Shown: positions 6,919 through 14,444, counted from the first letter of the stretch. The stretch is 19,340 bases of DNA from Oscillospiraceae bacterium (GCA_021629085.1 JAJXRJ010000012.1:15023-34362), one strand, 5' to 3'. A program made the numbers and translations. The notes: generated by a model from the letters alone, not told the origin.

Positions 6919-7601
6919 GATTTTGTTTCCTTTATGTGGTTTAATATGATATTTTTTAAAAGCCCGACTGACTGTTCAAACGTGTTCCCGGTGGTGTCCA
7001 CCAAAACACTGTCCGCCGCGGGCTTTAACGGTGCCATCTCGCGCGTGGAATCGTTTTTGTCACGGTATTTTAAATCGCGCAGCACCGCTTCATAAGTGAC
7101 GGATTCGCCGCGTGCAAGAAGCTCATCAAACCGGCGCTTTGCCCGGTCCTCAGCCGACGCGGTTAAAAACAGCTTGAGCGACGCGTTTGGCAGCACATAG
7201 GTGCCAATGTCCCGGCCATCCATGATACAGTCACTCTTTTGCGCCAGCGCGCGCTGAAGCGCCACCAGTTTAAGCCGCACTGCCGGAATCACCGCTACGT
7301 CCGATGCCATCACCGAAACCTGCGGCGTACGGATTTTTCCAGTCACATCCTCACCATCCAAAAAAATGCGCTGTCCGTCCGGCGCATGGCGGATATCAAT
7401 ATCCGTATCACCCAAAATGCGTTCCACCGCCACGGCGTCCTGTTTCACGTCCACGCCGGCACGCAGCATTTTTAACGCAACCGCACGGTACATGGCGCCG
7501 GTATCAATGTAAACAAGTCCCAAGTCCTTTGCCAAAAGCTTTGAAATGGTGCTCTTCCCCGCGCCCGCGGGCCCGTCAACCGCAATGTTTAAACCGCTCA
7601 T
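6900..7601 (-). CDS. cmk: Cytidylate kinase
   Basis: A 233-aa kinase that phosphorylates (d)CMP to (d)CDP with ATP in pyrimidine nucleotide supply. The P-loop GPAGAGKST (10-18) is at the N-terminus, followed by DTGAMYRAVAL, the nucleotide-binding DGRDIGTYV, and the LID-like stretch RAKRRFDEL and KYRDKNDSTREMAPL. The length fits the bacterial family (220-230 aa). ATG 7601 is chosen because AAAGGAG lies 10 nt upstream; the in-frame TTG at 7610 directly abuts that site. The 3' end overlaps plsC by 19 nt. The gene follows hutP by 24 nt and probably shares its promoter. The order cmk-plsC-ispH is common in Clostridia. Confidence 0.96.
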   Translation of the reverse strand: MSGLNIAVDGPAGAGKSTISKLLAKDLGLVYIDTGAMYRAVALKMLRAGVDVKQDAVAVERILGDTDIDIRHAPDGQRIFLDGEDVTGKIRTPQVSVMASDVAVIPAVRLKLVALQRALAQKSDCIMDGRDIGTYVLPNASLKLFLTASAEDRAKRRFDELLARGESVTYEAVLRDLKYRDKNDSTREMAPLKPAADSVLVDTTGNTFEQSVGLLKNIILNHIKETKSCYIDS

Positions 7602-7625
7602 ATATTTCAAACTCCTTTGTATCTC

Positions 7626-8045
7626 TCACACTACCCGGTGCCCCAGCCCGATGCCAACATCGTTTAAATGCAGCATGCCAATGGCAAAAAAGATGCACAC
7701 ACAAATGTGCTCTTTATAGCGCGCAATGCCGATTTTCCCACCGACATTTAGCCCGATCGCCTTGTCCATCACCTGGTTGATGGCCTCCCGCGTTGCACCG
7801 ATTACCGCGCCTTCTTCCCGGTGCGTGTCCAGAATAACACCCTCGCGGATGGCGGAAACCACAGCGCGCTCCACAATTTTATTGATGGAAGTGATAAATT
7901 CGCCGCCGTAATCCACCGCAGCGCAAATCATCCCCTGCGCGCGGCGCTTTGCCACCAGCTCTTTTTCCAGCGTCCTCGTCTTTGTAAGCGCCAGCTCAAT
8001 CGCCACTGCGGCGACGTCCCTGCTGCCATACTCCGTCTCGTCCAT
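7626..8045 (-). CDS. hutP: HutP-family protein
   Basis: A 139-aa protein matching the HutP family best at its end, IGMLHLNDVGIGLGHRVV, and in the central EEGAVIGATREAI helix. In Bacillus subtilis HutP is an L-histidine- and Mg2+-dependent RNA-binding antiterminator of the hut operon. Here there are no histidine-degradation genes; it heads cmk-plsC-ispH instead. Aligned from memory, the Mg2+-binding His73 and His77 of B. subtilis fall on Gly79 and Gly83, and His138 falls on Leu127 next to His126. The ligand or metal dependence may thus differ, and histidine antitermination should not be assumed. ATG 8045 is preceded by AAGGA and GGTGG. Two sigma-A-like promoters lie just upstream. Family call is good; function is open. 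Confidence 0.72.
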   Translation of the reverse strand: MDETEYGSRDVAAVAIELALTKTRTLEKELVAKRRAQGMICAAVDYGGEFITSINKIVERAVVSAIREGVILDTHREEGAVIGATREAINQVMDKAIGLNVGGKIGIARYKEHICVCIFFAIGMLHLNDVGIGLGHRVV

Positions 8046-8079
8046 CTTGCCACCATCCTTCGTGCAAAACTACTTACTC

Positions 8080-8120
8080 ATTATATATCAGATTTTAGAA
8101 ATATACAATAGATTTGTCAA
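8080..8120 (-). promoter_or_regulatory. Tandem sigma-A-like promoters of the hutP-cmk-plsC-ispH operon
   Basis: On the minus strand the main candidate is a perfect TTGACA (8120-8115), 17 bp, and TAAAAT (8097-8092, 5 of 6). A second, offset by 12 bp, is TTGTAT (8108-8103), 17 bp, and a perfect TATAAT (8085-8080). The -35 box of the first overlaps the stop codon of the upstream membrane-protein gene. Confidence 0.72.
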
Positions 8121-8578
8121 TTTTTACTCCACAGAATACGGCCCAGCATGTTCACGCCCTCCGAAATGGTAAACTCCTCCCCCGGTGTGACAAGCGACAT
8201 GTTATCGGAAAGCGTGTCGATGCGCACCACTGTTTTTTCCTTCACATCGTGCGCACGCACCTCAATGACCGATGTGCTCAACAGTTCAATTTCCTTTTGC
8301 TTTAAATCAAACACATCCACCTTTTCGCCGTTGACCAAAATTTCAAACTGGTTGCCCGGCGTGCCAAACGGCATAGAGAGCGTCACCTTCCCGGTTTTCA
8401 CCGCGTCGTTTTCCTCGCCCAGCGCTTGGCCCTCATAGGTTTGCGCGTTGGTAAACAGCGCGCGGGTGCTGGATATACGCAGGCCCACCTGGGAGACTAC
8501 CACCACCCCAATGCACAAAAACAGGGAGGCTTTGAGTGCCGCATCCGCTTTGATCCTTTGAAATCTGCGCTTTTTCAT
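8117..8578 (-). CDS. Single-pass membrane protein of unknown function
   Basis: I do not recognise this 153-aa protein. A basic N-terminus (MKKRRFQRIK) precedes one hydrophobic segment (about residues 14-32), predicting an N-in anchor with a 120-residue domain outside. That domain is mostly beta-rich in appearance: VTLSMPFGTPGNQFEILVNG, VIEVRA and VVRIDTL. It ends in LGRILWSKN. There is no lipobox and no Cys beyond the membrane region. ATG 8578 is chosen because GGGGTGGG lies about 8 nt upstream and the hydrophobic anchor begins soon after. The open frame extends to 8683, but upstream starts have no ribosome site and overlap baiN. It lies 85 bp after baiN and may be co-transcribed with it. A cell-envelope or sporulation-linked role is possible but not supported by any motif. 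Confidence 0.7.
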   Translation of the reverse strand: MKKRRFQRIKADAALKASLFLCIGVVVVSQVGLRISSTRALFTNAQTYEGQALGEENDAVKTGKVTLSMPFGTPGNQFEILVNGEKVDVFDLKQKEIELLSTSVIEVRAHDVKEKTVVRIDTLSDNMSLVTPGEEFTISEGVNMLGRILWSKN

Positions 8579-8663
8579 TGCCTTTGCCCACCCCATACCA
8601 AAAAATTGCACAGTGCCGTGCCTTACTATTTTATGTCGGGATGAGAAATTAAATTCAGCAGAT

Positions 8664-9884
8664 TTAGAGATTTTTCCCAGCAAGATAACCGGTGGAAAAT
8701 GCGATTTGCAAATTAAACCCGCCGGTATAAGCGTCTACATCCAGCACCTCACCCGCAAAAAACAGGCCGGGCACCAGCTTGGATTCCATAGTGGAAGGAT
8801 TGATTTCTTTTACATCCACCCCACCCGAGGTAATGACCGCCTCAGTGATGGGGCGGTATGCTTTGGGTGTAAGGGAAAGGCCCTTGATGCACCCCGCAAG
8901 CCGCATCCGCTCAGCGCGCGTGATTTCATGCACCTTTTTGCGCGCAGGGATGCCCGAAAGAGAAATGACCACACCGATGAGCTTGATGGGCAGCAAATCG
9001 CCCAGCGCATTGATCAAATCACGATTCTGATATTTTAAAAAATCGCGTAAAATCCGCTTGTCCAGCATCTCATCGTCAAGCGCAGGTTTTAAGTCAACCG
9101 ACATGGTATAGCCGGCCGGCGTTTCGCCCCGCATGTGGCTGCTCGCGCTGAGCACCAAAGGGCCGGACACGCCAAAGTGGGTAAACATCATCTCGCCCAT
9201 GTCGGAAAATACAGTTTGATTCCCTTTTTTTACCGTGAGCTGCACATTTTTTAATGACAGCCCCTGCAATTCCTTCACAAATGCCTCCTGTGTTTCAATG
9301 GGCACCAGCGAAGGCTTTAAAGCAGTGACCCTGTGTCCCAGCATCTTTGCAAACCGGTAGCCGTCGCCAGTGGAACCGGTGGCGGGATAGCTCATGCCGC
9401 CGGTGGCAATTACCACTTTGTCTGCAGTGAGCGCTTTCTTGTCTGTAAATTGCAGCCGCTTTTTGCCGTCTGGCAGCAGTTTGACAGACTGCACCTCTCC
9501 CTGGTACTGTTTTACGCCTGTTTTTTGAAGCAATTTTTTTAGCGCGTTTAGCACGTCCGCCGAACGGTCGCTTACAGGAAATACCCGCCCGCCGCGTTCT
9601 ACTTTGGTTGCAAGCCCCAGCTGTTTAAACAATTGCAGCAGCTGTTCATTGGTAAACGTGTAAAATGCGCTGTATAAAAAGCTTGCATTTGTGGGCACCT
9701 GTTTGATAAAATCCGAAATGTCCGCACTGTTGGTGATGTTGCACCGTCCCTTTCCCGTGATGAGCAGTTTTTTGCCCAGCATATGGTTTTTTTCAATCAA
9801 CACCACCGCTTTTGCGCGCGAAGCCGCGGTTGCCGCCGCAAGCATGCCCGCGGGGCCGCCGCCAATGACCGCAATCAGTTCCAT
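8664..9884 (-). CDS. BaiN/YhiN (HI0933) family FAD-dependent oxidoreductase
   Basis: A 406-aa flavoprotein. The FAD-binding motif GGGPAGMLAA is at 8-17, followed by the acidic strand end VVLIEKN. The family signature LLITGKGRCNITN is at about 40-52, and TGGMSYPATGSTGDGY marks the second dinucleotide region. The C-terminal GLFFAGEVLDVDAYTGGFNLQIAFSTG closes the FAD site. The family is called BaiN-like because one gut clostridial member was linked to bile-acid dehydroxylation; most members, such as YhiN, have no proven substrate, so bile-acid activity is not claimed. ATG 9884 lies within the 3' end of rpiR (10-nt overlap), which suggests translational coupling and that the RpiR regulator may control or sense its product. 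Confidence 0.92.
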   Translation of the reverse strand: MELIAVIGGGPAGMLAAATAASRAKAVVLIEKNHMLGKKLLITGKGRCNITNSADISDFIKQVPTNASFLYSAFYTFTNEQLLQLFKQLGLATKVERGGRVFPVSDRSADVLNALKKLLQKTGVKQYQGEVQSVKLLPDGKKRLQFTDKKALTADKVVIATGGMSYPATGSTGDGYRFAKMLGHRVTALKPSLVPIETQEAFVKELQGLSLKNVQLTVKKGNQTVFSDMGEMMFTHFGVSGPLVLSASSHMRGETPAGYTMSVDLKPALDDEMLDKRILRDFLKYQNRDLINALGDLLPIKLIGVVISLSGIPARKKVHEITRAERMRLAGCIKGLSLTPKAYRPITEAVITSGGVDVKEINPSTMESKLVPGLFFAGEVLDVDAYTGGFNLQIAFSTGYLAGKNL

Positions 9885-10762
9885 CCCTGCTCCTCTTTCC
9901 CAGTGTGCGTTTCATACACCTGATATGCATCCCAAATCCGCTCCAGCTCCTCAAAGGTTTTGCCCACATCCGCTTTTTTGCGCATGACCAGCGCGGCAAT
10001 GAGCGCGTTGATGATGCTGAGCGGCGCAACCAGCGAGTCTACAAACGTGAACATGTCAATACGCGCAGAAAGCGTATAGGTGGCGTGCTCTGCCACCGGT
10101 GAGCCGGGGCTGTCGGTGATGGCAATAATCTTGCTTTTTTTGTCAAATGCATAGCGCAGCGCGCTGATGGTGCGTTTGGAATAGCGCGGGAAGCTGATGC
10201 CGATAACAACGTCCTTTTCCGACACCCGATAGATTTGTTCAAACGTTTCGCTGGCCGAGCTGGTGCTGATCATCTTTACATCCGGGAAAATCAGATTTAG
10301 GTAAAAGCTCAAAAAATTTGCCAGCGAATAGCAGCTGCGCGCACCCAATATGTAGATTTTCTCCGCCTGTAAAATGGTTTCCACCGCGCCGGCAAACACG
10401 TCCTCATCCACTGTATCCAGCGTTTGACGCAGCTTGTCAATGTCTGACTGCAGCACCGTTTTTAAAAGGTCCTTCTCTCCCATTTTCCGCGTGGTGAGCT
10501 CCATGCGCTGCACGCTGGTGAGCTTGTTGGAAATCATCTCCTGCAGCGCCTTTTGCAGTTTGGGATAGCCCTCATATCCCAGCTCTACCGCAAACCGCAC
10601 CACTGTCGATTCACTGACGCCCACCATATCAGCAAGCTTTGCCGCGGTCATAAACGCCGCCTTGTCATAGTGGCTAGCAATATAGTCTGCAATGCGCCTG
10701 TGGCTTTTGCTTAAACTGTTGGAAGTAAGCTGAATTCTCTCAAGCAGGTCTTTTTGTTTCAT
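9875..10762 (-). CDS. MurR/RpiR-family transcriptional regulator
   Basis: A 295-aa regulator. Residues 1-77 form the HTH_6 DNA-binding domain, with AKLADMVGVSESTVVRFAVELGY as the helix-turn-helix. Residues about 121-255 are a SIS sugar-phosphate-binding domain: KIYILGARSCYSLANFL, then VIGISFPRYSKRTISALRYA and IIAITDSPGSPVAEHATYTL. Members sense phosphosugars such as MurNAc-6-P or ribose-5-P, but here no sugar gene is adjacent. The only close partner is the overlapping baiN. ATG 10762 has AAGGAG 8 nt upstream. It lies directly behind a terminator-like hairpin (10785-10816) and an AT-rich palindrome (10838-10860), with no clear promoter of its own. Expression may rely on read-through from csp or on the regulated leader. 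Confidence 0.92.
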   Translation of the reverse strand: MKQKDLLERIQLTSNSLSKSHRRIADYIASHYDKAAFMTAAKLADMVGVSESTVVRFAVELGYEGYPKLQKALQEMISNKLTSVQRMELTTRKMGEKDLLKTVLQSDIDKLRQTLDTVDEDVFAGAVETILQAEKIYILGARSCYSLANFLSFYLNLIFPDVKMISTSSASETFEQIYRVSEKDVVIGISFPRYSKRTISALRYAFDKKSKIIAITDSPGSPVAEHATYTLSARIDMFTFVDSLVAPLSIINALIAALVMRKKADVGKTFEELERIWDAYQVYETHTGKEEQGWN

Positions 10763-10784
10763 CTTAAATTCTCCTTAGACACTC

Positions 10785-10820
10785 AAAACCCCCAATTTTT
10801 TAAAATTGGGGGTTTTTTGC
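10785..10820 (-). terminator. Perfect 15-bp hairpin terminator between csp and rpiR
   Basis: Arms at 10785-10799 and 10802-10816 pair perfectly around CCCCC/GGGGG, with only two loop bases between them. On the minus strand TTTT follows the stem G-run; on the plus strand a run of six T follows. Because only minus-strand genes flank it, it most likely ends csp transcription. It sits 23 bp before the rpiR start, so it could also attenuate rpiR. Confidence 0.8.
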
Positions 10821-10837
10821 TTTGCAATTATCGAGCT

Positions 10838-10860
10838 TTTAAATATAGTTTATATTTAAA
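10838..10860. repeat. AT-only palindrome downstream of csp and upstream of rpiR
   Basis: Perfect 10-bp arms TTTAAATATA and TATATTTAAA around GTT. It lies 22 bp after the csp stop codon and 21 bp before the GC-rich hairpin in transcription order. It could be a regulator-binding site for the neighbouring RpiR protein or part of an mRNA 3' structure. Confidence 0.6.
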
Positions 10861-10882
10861 CTCCACCCGCCGCAAACGGTTG

Positions 10883-11083
10883 TTAGCATTTCACAACGTT
10901 TGCAGCCTGCGGACCTTTATTCCCTTCGATAACTTCAAATTCAACGGCGTCGCCCTCATTTAAAGATTTGTAGCCGTCCATAGAGATTGCCGAAAAATGC
11001 ACGAATACATCTCCGCCATCCTCGCACTCAATAAAACCATACCCTTTTTCGGCGTTAAACCATTTCACTGTGCCTTTTTGCAT
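10883..11083 (-). CDS. Cold-shock domain protein (CspA/CspB type)
   Basis: A 66-aa single OB-fold protein that binds single-stranded RNA and DNA and acts as an RNA chaperone. It carries RNP1 KGYGFIE (13-19) and RNP2 VFVHF (26-30), with the conserved KWFN at 7-10 and the ending GPQAANV. It has normal family length. ATG 11083 is used because the domain starts there; AGGAGG lies 10 nt upstream. A longer open frame to 11158 is leader sequence. A promoter at 11137-11165 starts just past the methyltransferase stop codon, and the leader contains a small hairpin (11111-11129). A strong hairpin terminator follows, so it is likely a mono-cistronic, highly expressed gene. Confidence 0.96.
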   Translation of the reverse strand: MQKGTVKWFNAEKGYGFIECEDGGDVFVHFSAISMDGYKSLNEGDAVEFEVIEGNKGPQAANVVKC

Positions 11084-11110
11084 GAAACATGTACCTCCTA
11101 AAAATAATAC

Positions 11111-11129
11111 GAGTGAATATTTTCCACTC
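11111..11129 (-). promoter_or_regulatory. Hairpin in the csp 5' leader
   Basis: GAGTG and CACTC arms with further GAA/TTC pairing inside and one bulged G. It lies about 10 nt upstream of the AGGAGG of csp. Cold-shock leaders often change structure with temperature; a role here is inference. Confidence 0.4.
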
Positions 11130-11136
11130 AATACGT

Positions 11137-11165
11137 AGTCTAACACACCAGCAAACAAAAGTCAA
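11137..11165 (-). promoter_or_regulatory. Sigma-A-like promoter of the cold-shock gene
   Basis: On the minus strand TTGACT (11165-11160), 17 bp, TAGACT (11142-11137). The match is 5 of 6 and 4 of 6. The -35 box starts right after the methyltransferase stop codon. The leader would be about 45 nt. Confidence 0.55.
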
Positions 11166-11909
11166 TCATTTTTTTCGTAAAACGTAATACATTCTTTGAC
11201 ACGGCTCGACGCACGCATCTACGGACGCGCCGCAAAAGCGCCCCGCCAAATCAAACGGGAGCGCCAAAAGCATCTGGCCGAGCTCTTCTTCGGAATAACA
11301 GCGCTCCGTATGGGATTCCTCCACCCGCGTATACAGCCCGTCTTTTTCCACAAAAAAAGTCAAATCAAAATCTAATAGCTGCGTTTTTTTATCATAGTGG
11401 TTTTCCCAAACATAAAAAACGCCGGCCTCCTCCGACACAAAGGTGTTGTCTGCCAAAACCTGTTCAAATTTATAGCGCGTGTTGACGTCAAAAATAAACA
11501 GCCCGCCGGGGTTTAAGTAGTTGGCCGCAAGCGCAAACATGCGGGAAAGCGCCTCAGGTTCCGTGATGTGGTTCACACTGTCGAGCAGGCAGGTAATCAC
11601 GTCCATGGTGCCGTACAGCTCAAATTGCGTAACGTCCTGGTTTAAATACAAAATGCTTCTTTCACCGCGCTTTTTAAGCGCCATGTCAAGCATGTCTTCC
11701 GACGCGTCAATGCCTGTGGCATCGTAGCCGCGGTCCGCCATCTGGTTTAAAAACGAGCCCGTGCCGCAGGCTAAATCGCAAAGGAGCGTGGGATTTGGAA
11801 TCTCACAGTAGGTGTTTATTAGCTTCTCTATCAAGTCCGCCGTTGCCACATAGTCCACATCCGGCGTAAGCTTGTCATATAAATAGGCAAACGCGCCGTA
11901 CTGCTCCAC
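11166..11909 (-). CDS. Class I SAM-dependent methyltransferase
   Basis: A 247-aa Rossmann-fold methyltransferase. Motif I is LLCDLACGTGSF (42-53), with the acidic end of strand 2 in ATGIDASEDML, then LNQDVTQFEL and MDVITCLLDSVNHI for motifs II and III. The C-terminal half has an ENHYDKKTQLLDFDLTFF pattern shared with YqeM-like Firmicute methyltransferases. The substrate cannot be told. GTG 11909 is the start: it comes immediately after the yerC TAA, with AGGAGG inside the end of yerC. It is probably the last gene of the lon-engB-pcrA-yerC unit. No terminator lies between it and the csp promoter. Confidence 0.87.
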   Translation of the reverse strand: MEQYGAFAYLYDKLTPDVDYVATADLIEKLINTYCEIPNPTLLCDLACGTGSFLNQMADRGYDATGIDASEDMLDMALKKRGERSILYLNQDVTQFELYGTMDVITCLLDSVNHITEPEALSRMFALAANYLNPGGLFIFDVNTRYKFEQVLADNTFVSEEAGVFYVWENHYDKKTQLLDFDLTFFVEKDGLYTRVEESHTERCYSEEELGQMLLALPFDLAGRFCGASVDACVEPCQRMYYVLRKK

Positions 11910-12203
11910 TTACGACTCCTCCTTTAGCCGGTCCAATACCATCTGGTACCCGCCGGAGCCATAGTTTAAGCACCGGCTGACACGGCTGATGGTTGCGGTA
12001 CTCGCGCCCGTCTTTTTGACAATCTCACTGTAAACCGCGTGCTGCTGCAAATATTTTGCCACCTCCAGCCGCTGCGCCATCGCTTTGATTTCCGAGATTG
12101 TGAGGATGTCCTCAAAAAACATGGCGCACTCCTCTTCTGTTTTTAAGGCCAGCATGGCCTGGTAGAGCTTTTGTGTAAATTCGTCGTTAAAATCCCGCTG
12201 CAT
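11910..12203 (-). CDS. yerC: TrpR-like protein, YerC/YecD family
   Basis: A 97-aa DNA-binding protein with a TrpR-type fold. The helix-turn-helix is YSEIVKKTGASTATISRVSRCLNYG at about 58-82, following the family segment DILTISEIKAMAQRLEVAKYL. YerC of Bacillus has been tied to purine/pyrimidine or amino-acid gene control, but its ligand is not settled. In Bacillus yerC lies near pcrA-ligA, and here it directly follows pcrA with a 15-nt gap. ATG 12203 has AGGAAGG upstream, and that site overlaps the pcrA stop codon. The 3' end carries the ribosome site for the next gene. Assignment is strong; regulon unknown. Confidence 0.92.
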   Translation of the reverse strand: MQRDFNDEFTQKLYQAMLALKTEEECAMFFEDILTISEIKAMAQRLEVAKYLQQHAVYSEIVKKTGASTATISRVSRCLNYGSGGYQMVLDRLKEES

Positions 12204-12218
12204 AATACCGCCGCCTTC

Positions 12219-14444
12219 CTACAATTTTTTGAGCTTGGCAAAGGAGGCCATGAGCGTCCGCGTCCCCACTTTGTCAAAGGAAATTTCAAGCTGGATATCG
12301 CCGCCCGTCTCCGTCACACCGGTAATCATCCCTTCGCCGAACTTTTTGTGCGCCACCCGCTCGCCCATCTTATAGTGTTCGTTTACAGCCGGACGTGCGC
12401 TTGCGGTGAAAGTGTTGTTTTTGATAATTGCCTGATAGTCTTTGGCGGCCAAAGGCACATTGCCATAGTGTTCTGTAATGCCGTCGCTGTATGAATAGAG
12501 CGATTTTTTAACAAATGGCCTGCGCGAAATATTGTCAATGCGCTCGGTAAGCGCATTTGGGATTTCGCCCACAAACTCCGAAACCACCTTGCTCTCCGTT
12601 TTACCAAACAGCACGCGCTGCAAAGCATAGGTGAGGTACAGCTTTTTTCTCGCACGGGTAATGCCCACATAGCACAGCCTGCGCTCCTCTTCCAGCTTGT
12701 CGAGCTCGCCCTCCGACTGATAGCTGGGGAACAGCCCCTTTTCCATACCGCACAAAAACACCACCGGGAATTCCAGCCCTTTGGCGCTGTGCAATGTCAT
12801 AAGCACTACAGCGTCCTGCTCCTCGTCGTAGTTATCCACATCGGACACCAGCGAAATGTTGTCCAAAAAGCCGGCAAAGCTGGGCTCTTCCACATTTTTT
12901 TCATATTCCAGCGCCTTGGACTTTAACTCCTGCAAATTTTCAATCCGCCCCCGCGCCTCCATGGTATTTTCCGTCACAAGAGATGCAAGATACCCTGTGC
13001 GGTCCAGCACCAAATCGATAAAATCTGAAAGGCTGATTTGGTCAATAGATTCGCGCAAGGATTCCAGCATATCCGCAAATTCCATCAGCTTTGCCGCCGT
13101 GCGCCCAAAGCTCGGATGATACTTGGGGTCGTTTATCACGTCAAACATACTCTTTCCCACGCTTGCGGCAAAGGCCGAAATTTTTCCCACCGTAGTGTCG
13201 CCAATGCCGCGGCGCGGCACGTTGATGATGCGCGTCAAATTGACATCGTCGCTCGGATTATACAGTACCCGAAGGTAGGCCAAAATGTCTTTGATTTCCT
13301 TGGTGTCGTAAAACCGCAGGCCGGACAGCACCCGGTACGGGCAGGAAAAGTTGTCTTCAAATGGGCGGGTCTGTGCGTTGGTGCGGTAGAGCACAGCAAT
13401 GTCGCGGTAGCGGTATCCCTCGTTTTGCACCAGACGTTCAATCTCCTGTGCAATATACATGGCCTCGTCCACCTGGTCTTCACAGGTGCGCACAATGATT
13501 TTGTCGCCCTGCCCGGCGTCTGTCCAAAGCTTTTTGGGCTTGCGCTCAAAGTTGTTGGCAATCACCGCGTTTGCCGCGTCCAAAATGGTTTGGGTGGAGC
13601 GGTAGTTTTGCTCCAGCTTGATATTTTTGGCATCCTGGAACTGCGCTTCAAAGTCCAAAATGTTGCGGATGTTGGCGCCGCGGAATTTATAAATGCTCTG
13701 GTCATCGTCGCCCACTACGCATAAATTCCGGTGCAGGCCTGCCAGCATGGCGATGAGCTGATACTGCAAATTGTTGGTATCCTGGTATTCGTCTACCAAA
13801 ATATATTTAAACTTCTTCTGGTAAAATTCCAACACATCCGGATGCGTCTGAAACAACAGCACCGTATTTGCAATGAGGTCGTCAAAGTCCATGGCGTTGT
13901 TGTCTTTGAGCTTTTTTTGATAAAGCCGATAAAGCGCGGCGTATTTCTCGCCCCGGAAGTCGTTGTTTTGGCGCGCAAACTCATCGCAGCTTACCATTTC
14001 ATCCTTGGCGGAGCTGATTTTTGACAGCACGCTTTTGATAGGATAATTGTCCTCGTTTAAATTGAGCTCCCGCAAACAGTCCTTCATCATCCGCTTTTGA
14101 TCCGCGGTGTCGTAGATGTTGAAATTGGACGTGTAGCCAAGCTTGTCAATATCGCGCCGCAAAATGCGCAGGCAGGCCGAGTGGAATGTTTTAATCCAGA
14201 TGTCGGCGCTTTTATCCGGCACCAGCATTTCAATGCGCGCTTCCATTTCACGCGCCGCTTTGTTGGTAAACGTAATGGCCAGAATCTCCCATGGCCGCGC
14301 AAGATTTTGCTCCAATATGTAAGCCACCCGGTGGGTGAGCACTTTGGTTTTTCCACTGCCGGCGCCGGCCAGCACCAAAAGCGGGCCCTCGGTGGTGGTC
14401 ACTGCCTGCCGCTGCGGCTCGTTGAGCCCTTCCAGTAAATTCAT
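12219..14444 (-). CDS. pcrA: ATP-dependent DNA helicase PcrA (UvrD/Rep superfamily 1A)
   Basis: A 741-aa 3'-5' DNA helicase for nucleotide-excision repair, replication-fork rescue and plasmid rolling-circle replication. All SF1 motifs are visible: Q-motif LNEPQRQAV, Walker A GAGSGKT (27-33), TFTNKAAREM (Ia), DEYQD (218-222), GDDDQSIYKFRGA (245-257), LEQNYRST, TLHSAKGLEFPVVF and CYVGITRARKKLYL. The C-terminal Tudor-like domain (about 690-741, GERVAHKKFGEGMITGV) is the part that binds RNA polymerase in PcrA. Length is normal. ATG 14444 is used; an in-frame GTG at 14453 lies 1 nt from the GGAG and is rejected. It follows engB by 53 nt and precedes yerC. Confidence 0.97.
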   Translation of the reverse strand: MNLLEGLNEPQRQAVTTTEGPLLVLAGAGSGKTKVLTHRVAYILEQNLARPWEILAITFTNKAAREMEARIEMLVPDKSADIWIKTFHSACLRILRRDIDKLGYTSNFNIYDTADQKRMMKDCLRELNLNEDNYPIKSVLSKISSAKDEMVSCDEFARQNNDFRGEKYAALYRLYQKKLKDNNAMDFDDLIANTVLLFQTHPDVLEFYQKKFKYILVDEYQDTNNLQYQLIAMLAGLHRNLCVVGDDDQSIYKFRGANIRNILDFEAQFQDAKNIKLEQNYRSTQTILDAANAVIANNFERKPKKLWTDAGQGDKIIVRTCEDQVDEAMYIAQEIERLVQNEGYRYRDIAVLYRTNAQTRPFEDNFSCPYRVLSGLRFYDTKEIKDILAYLRVLYNPSDDVNLTRIINVPRRGIGDTTVGKISAFAASVGKSMFDVINDPKYHPSFGRTAAKLMEFADMLESLRESIDQISLSDFIDLVLDRTGYLASLVTENTMEARGRIENLQELKSKALEYEKNVEEPSFAGFLDNISLVSDVDNYDEEQDAVVLMTLHSAKGLEFPVVFLCGMEKGLFPSYQSEGELDKLEEERRLCYVGITRARKKLYLTYALQRVLFGKTESKVVSEFVGEIPNALTERIDNISRRPFVKKSLYSYSDGITEHYGNVPLAAKDYQAIIKNNTFTASARPAVNEHYKMGERVAHKKFGEGMITGVTETGGDIQLEISFDKVGTRTLMASFAKLKKL

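Noticed and set aside
8664..9884. BaiN call taken as evidence for bile-acid 7-dehydroxylation
   Set aside because: No other bai gene is present and the HI0933 family is widespread in bacteria without bile-acid metabolism.
13038..13724. Long plus-strand frame (228 codons) opposite pcrA
   Set aside because: It is the antisense shadow of a gene with all helicase motifs; no ribosome site or recognisable protein sequence.
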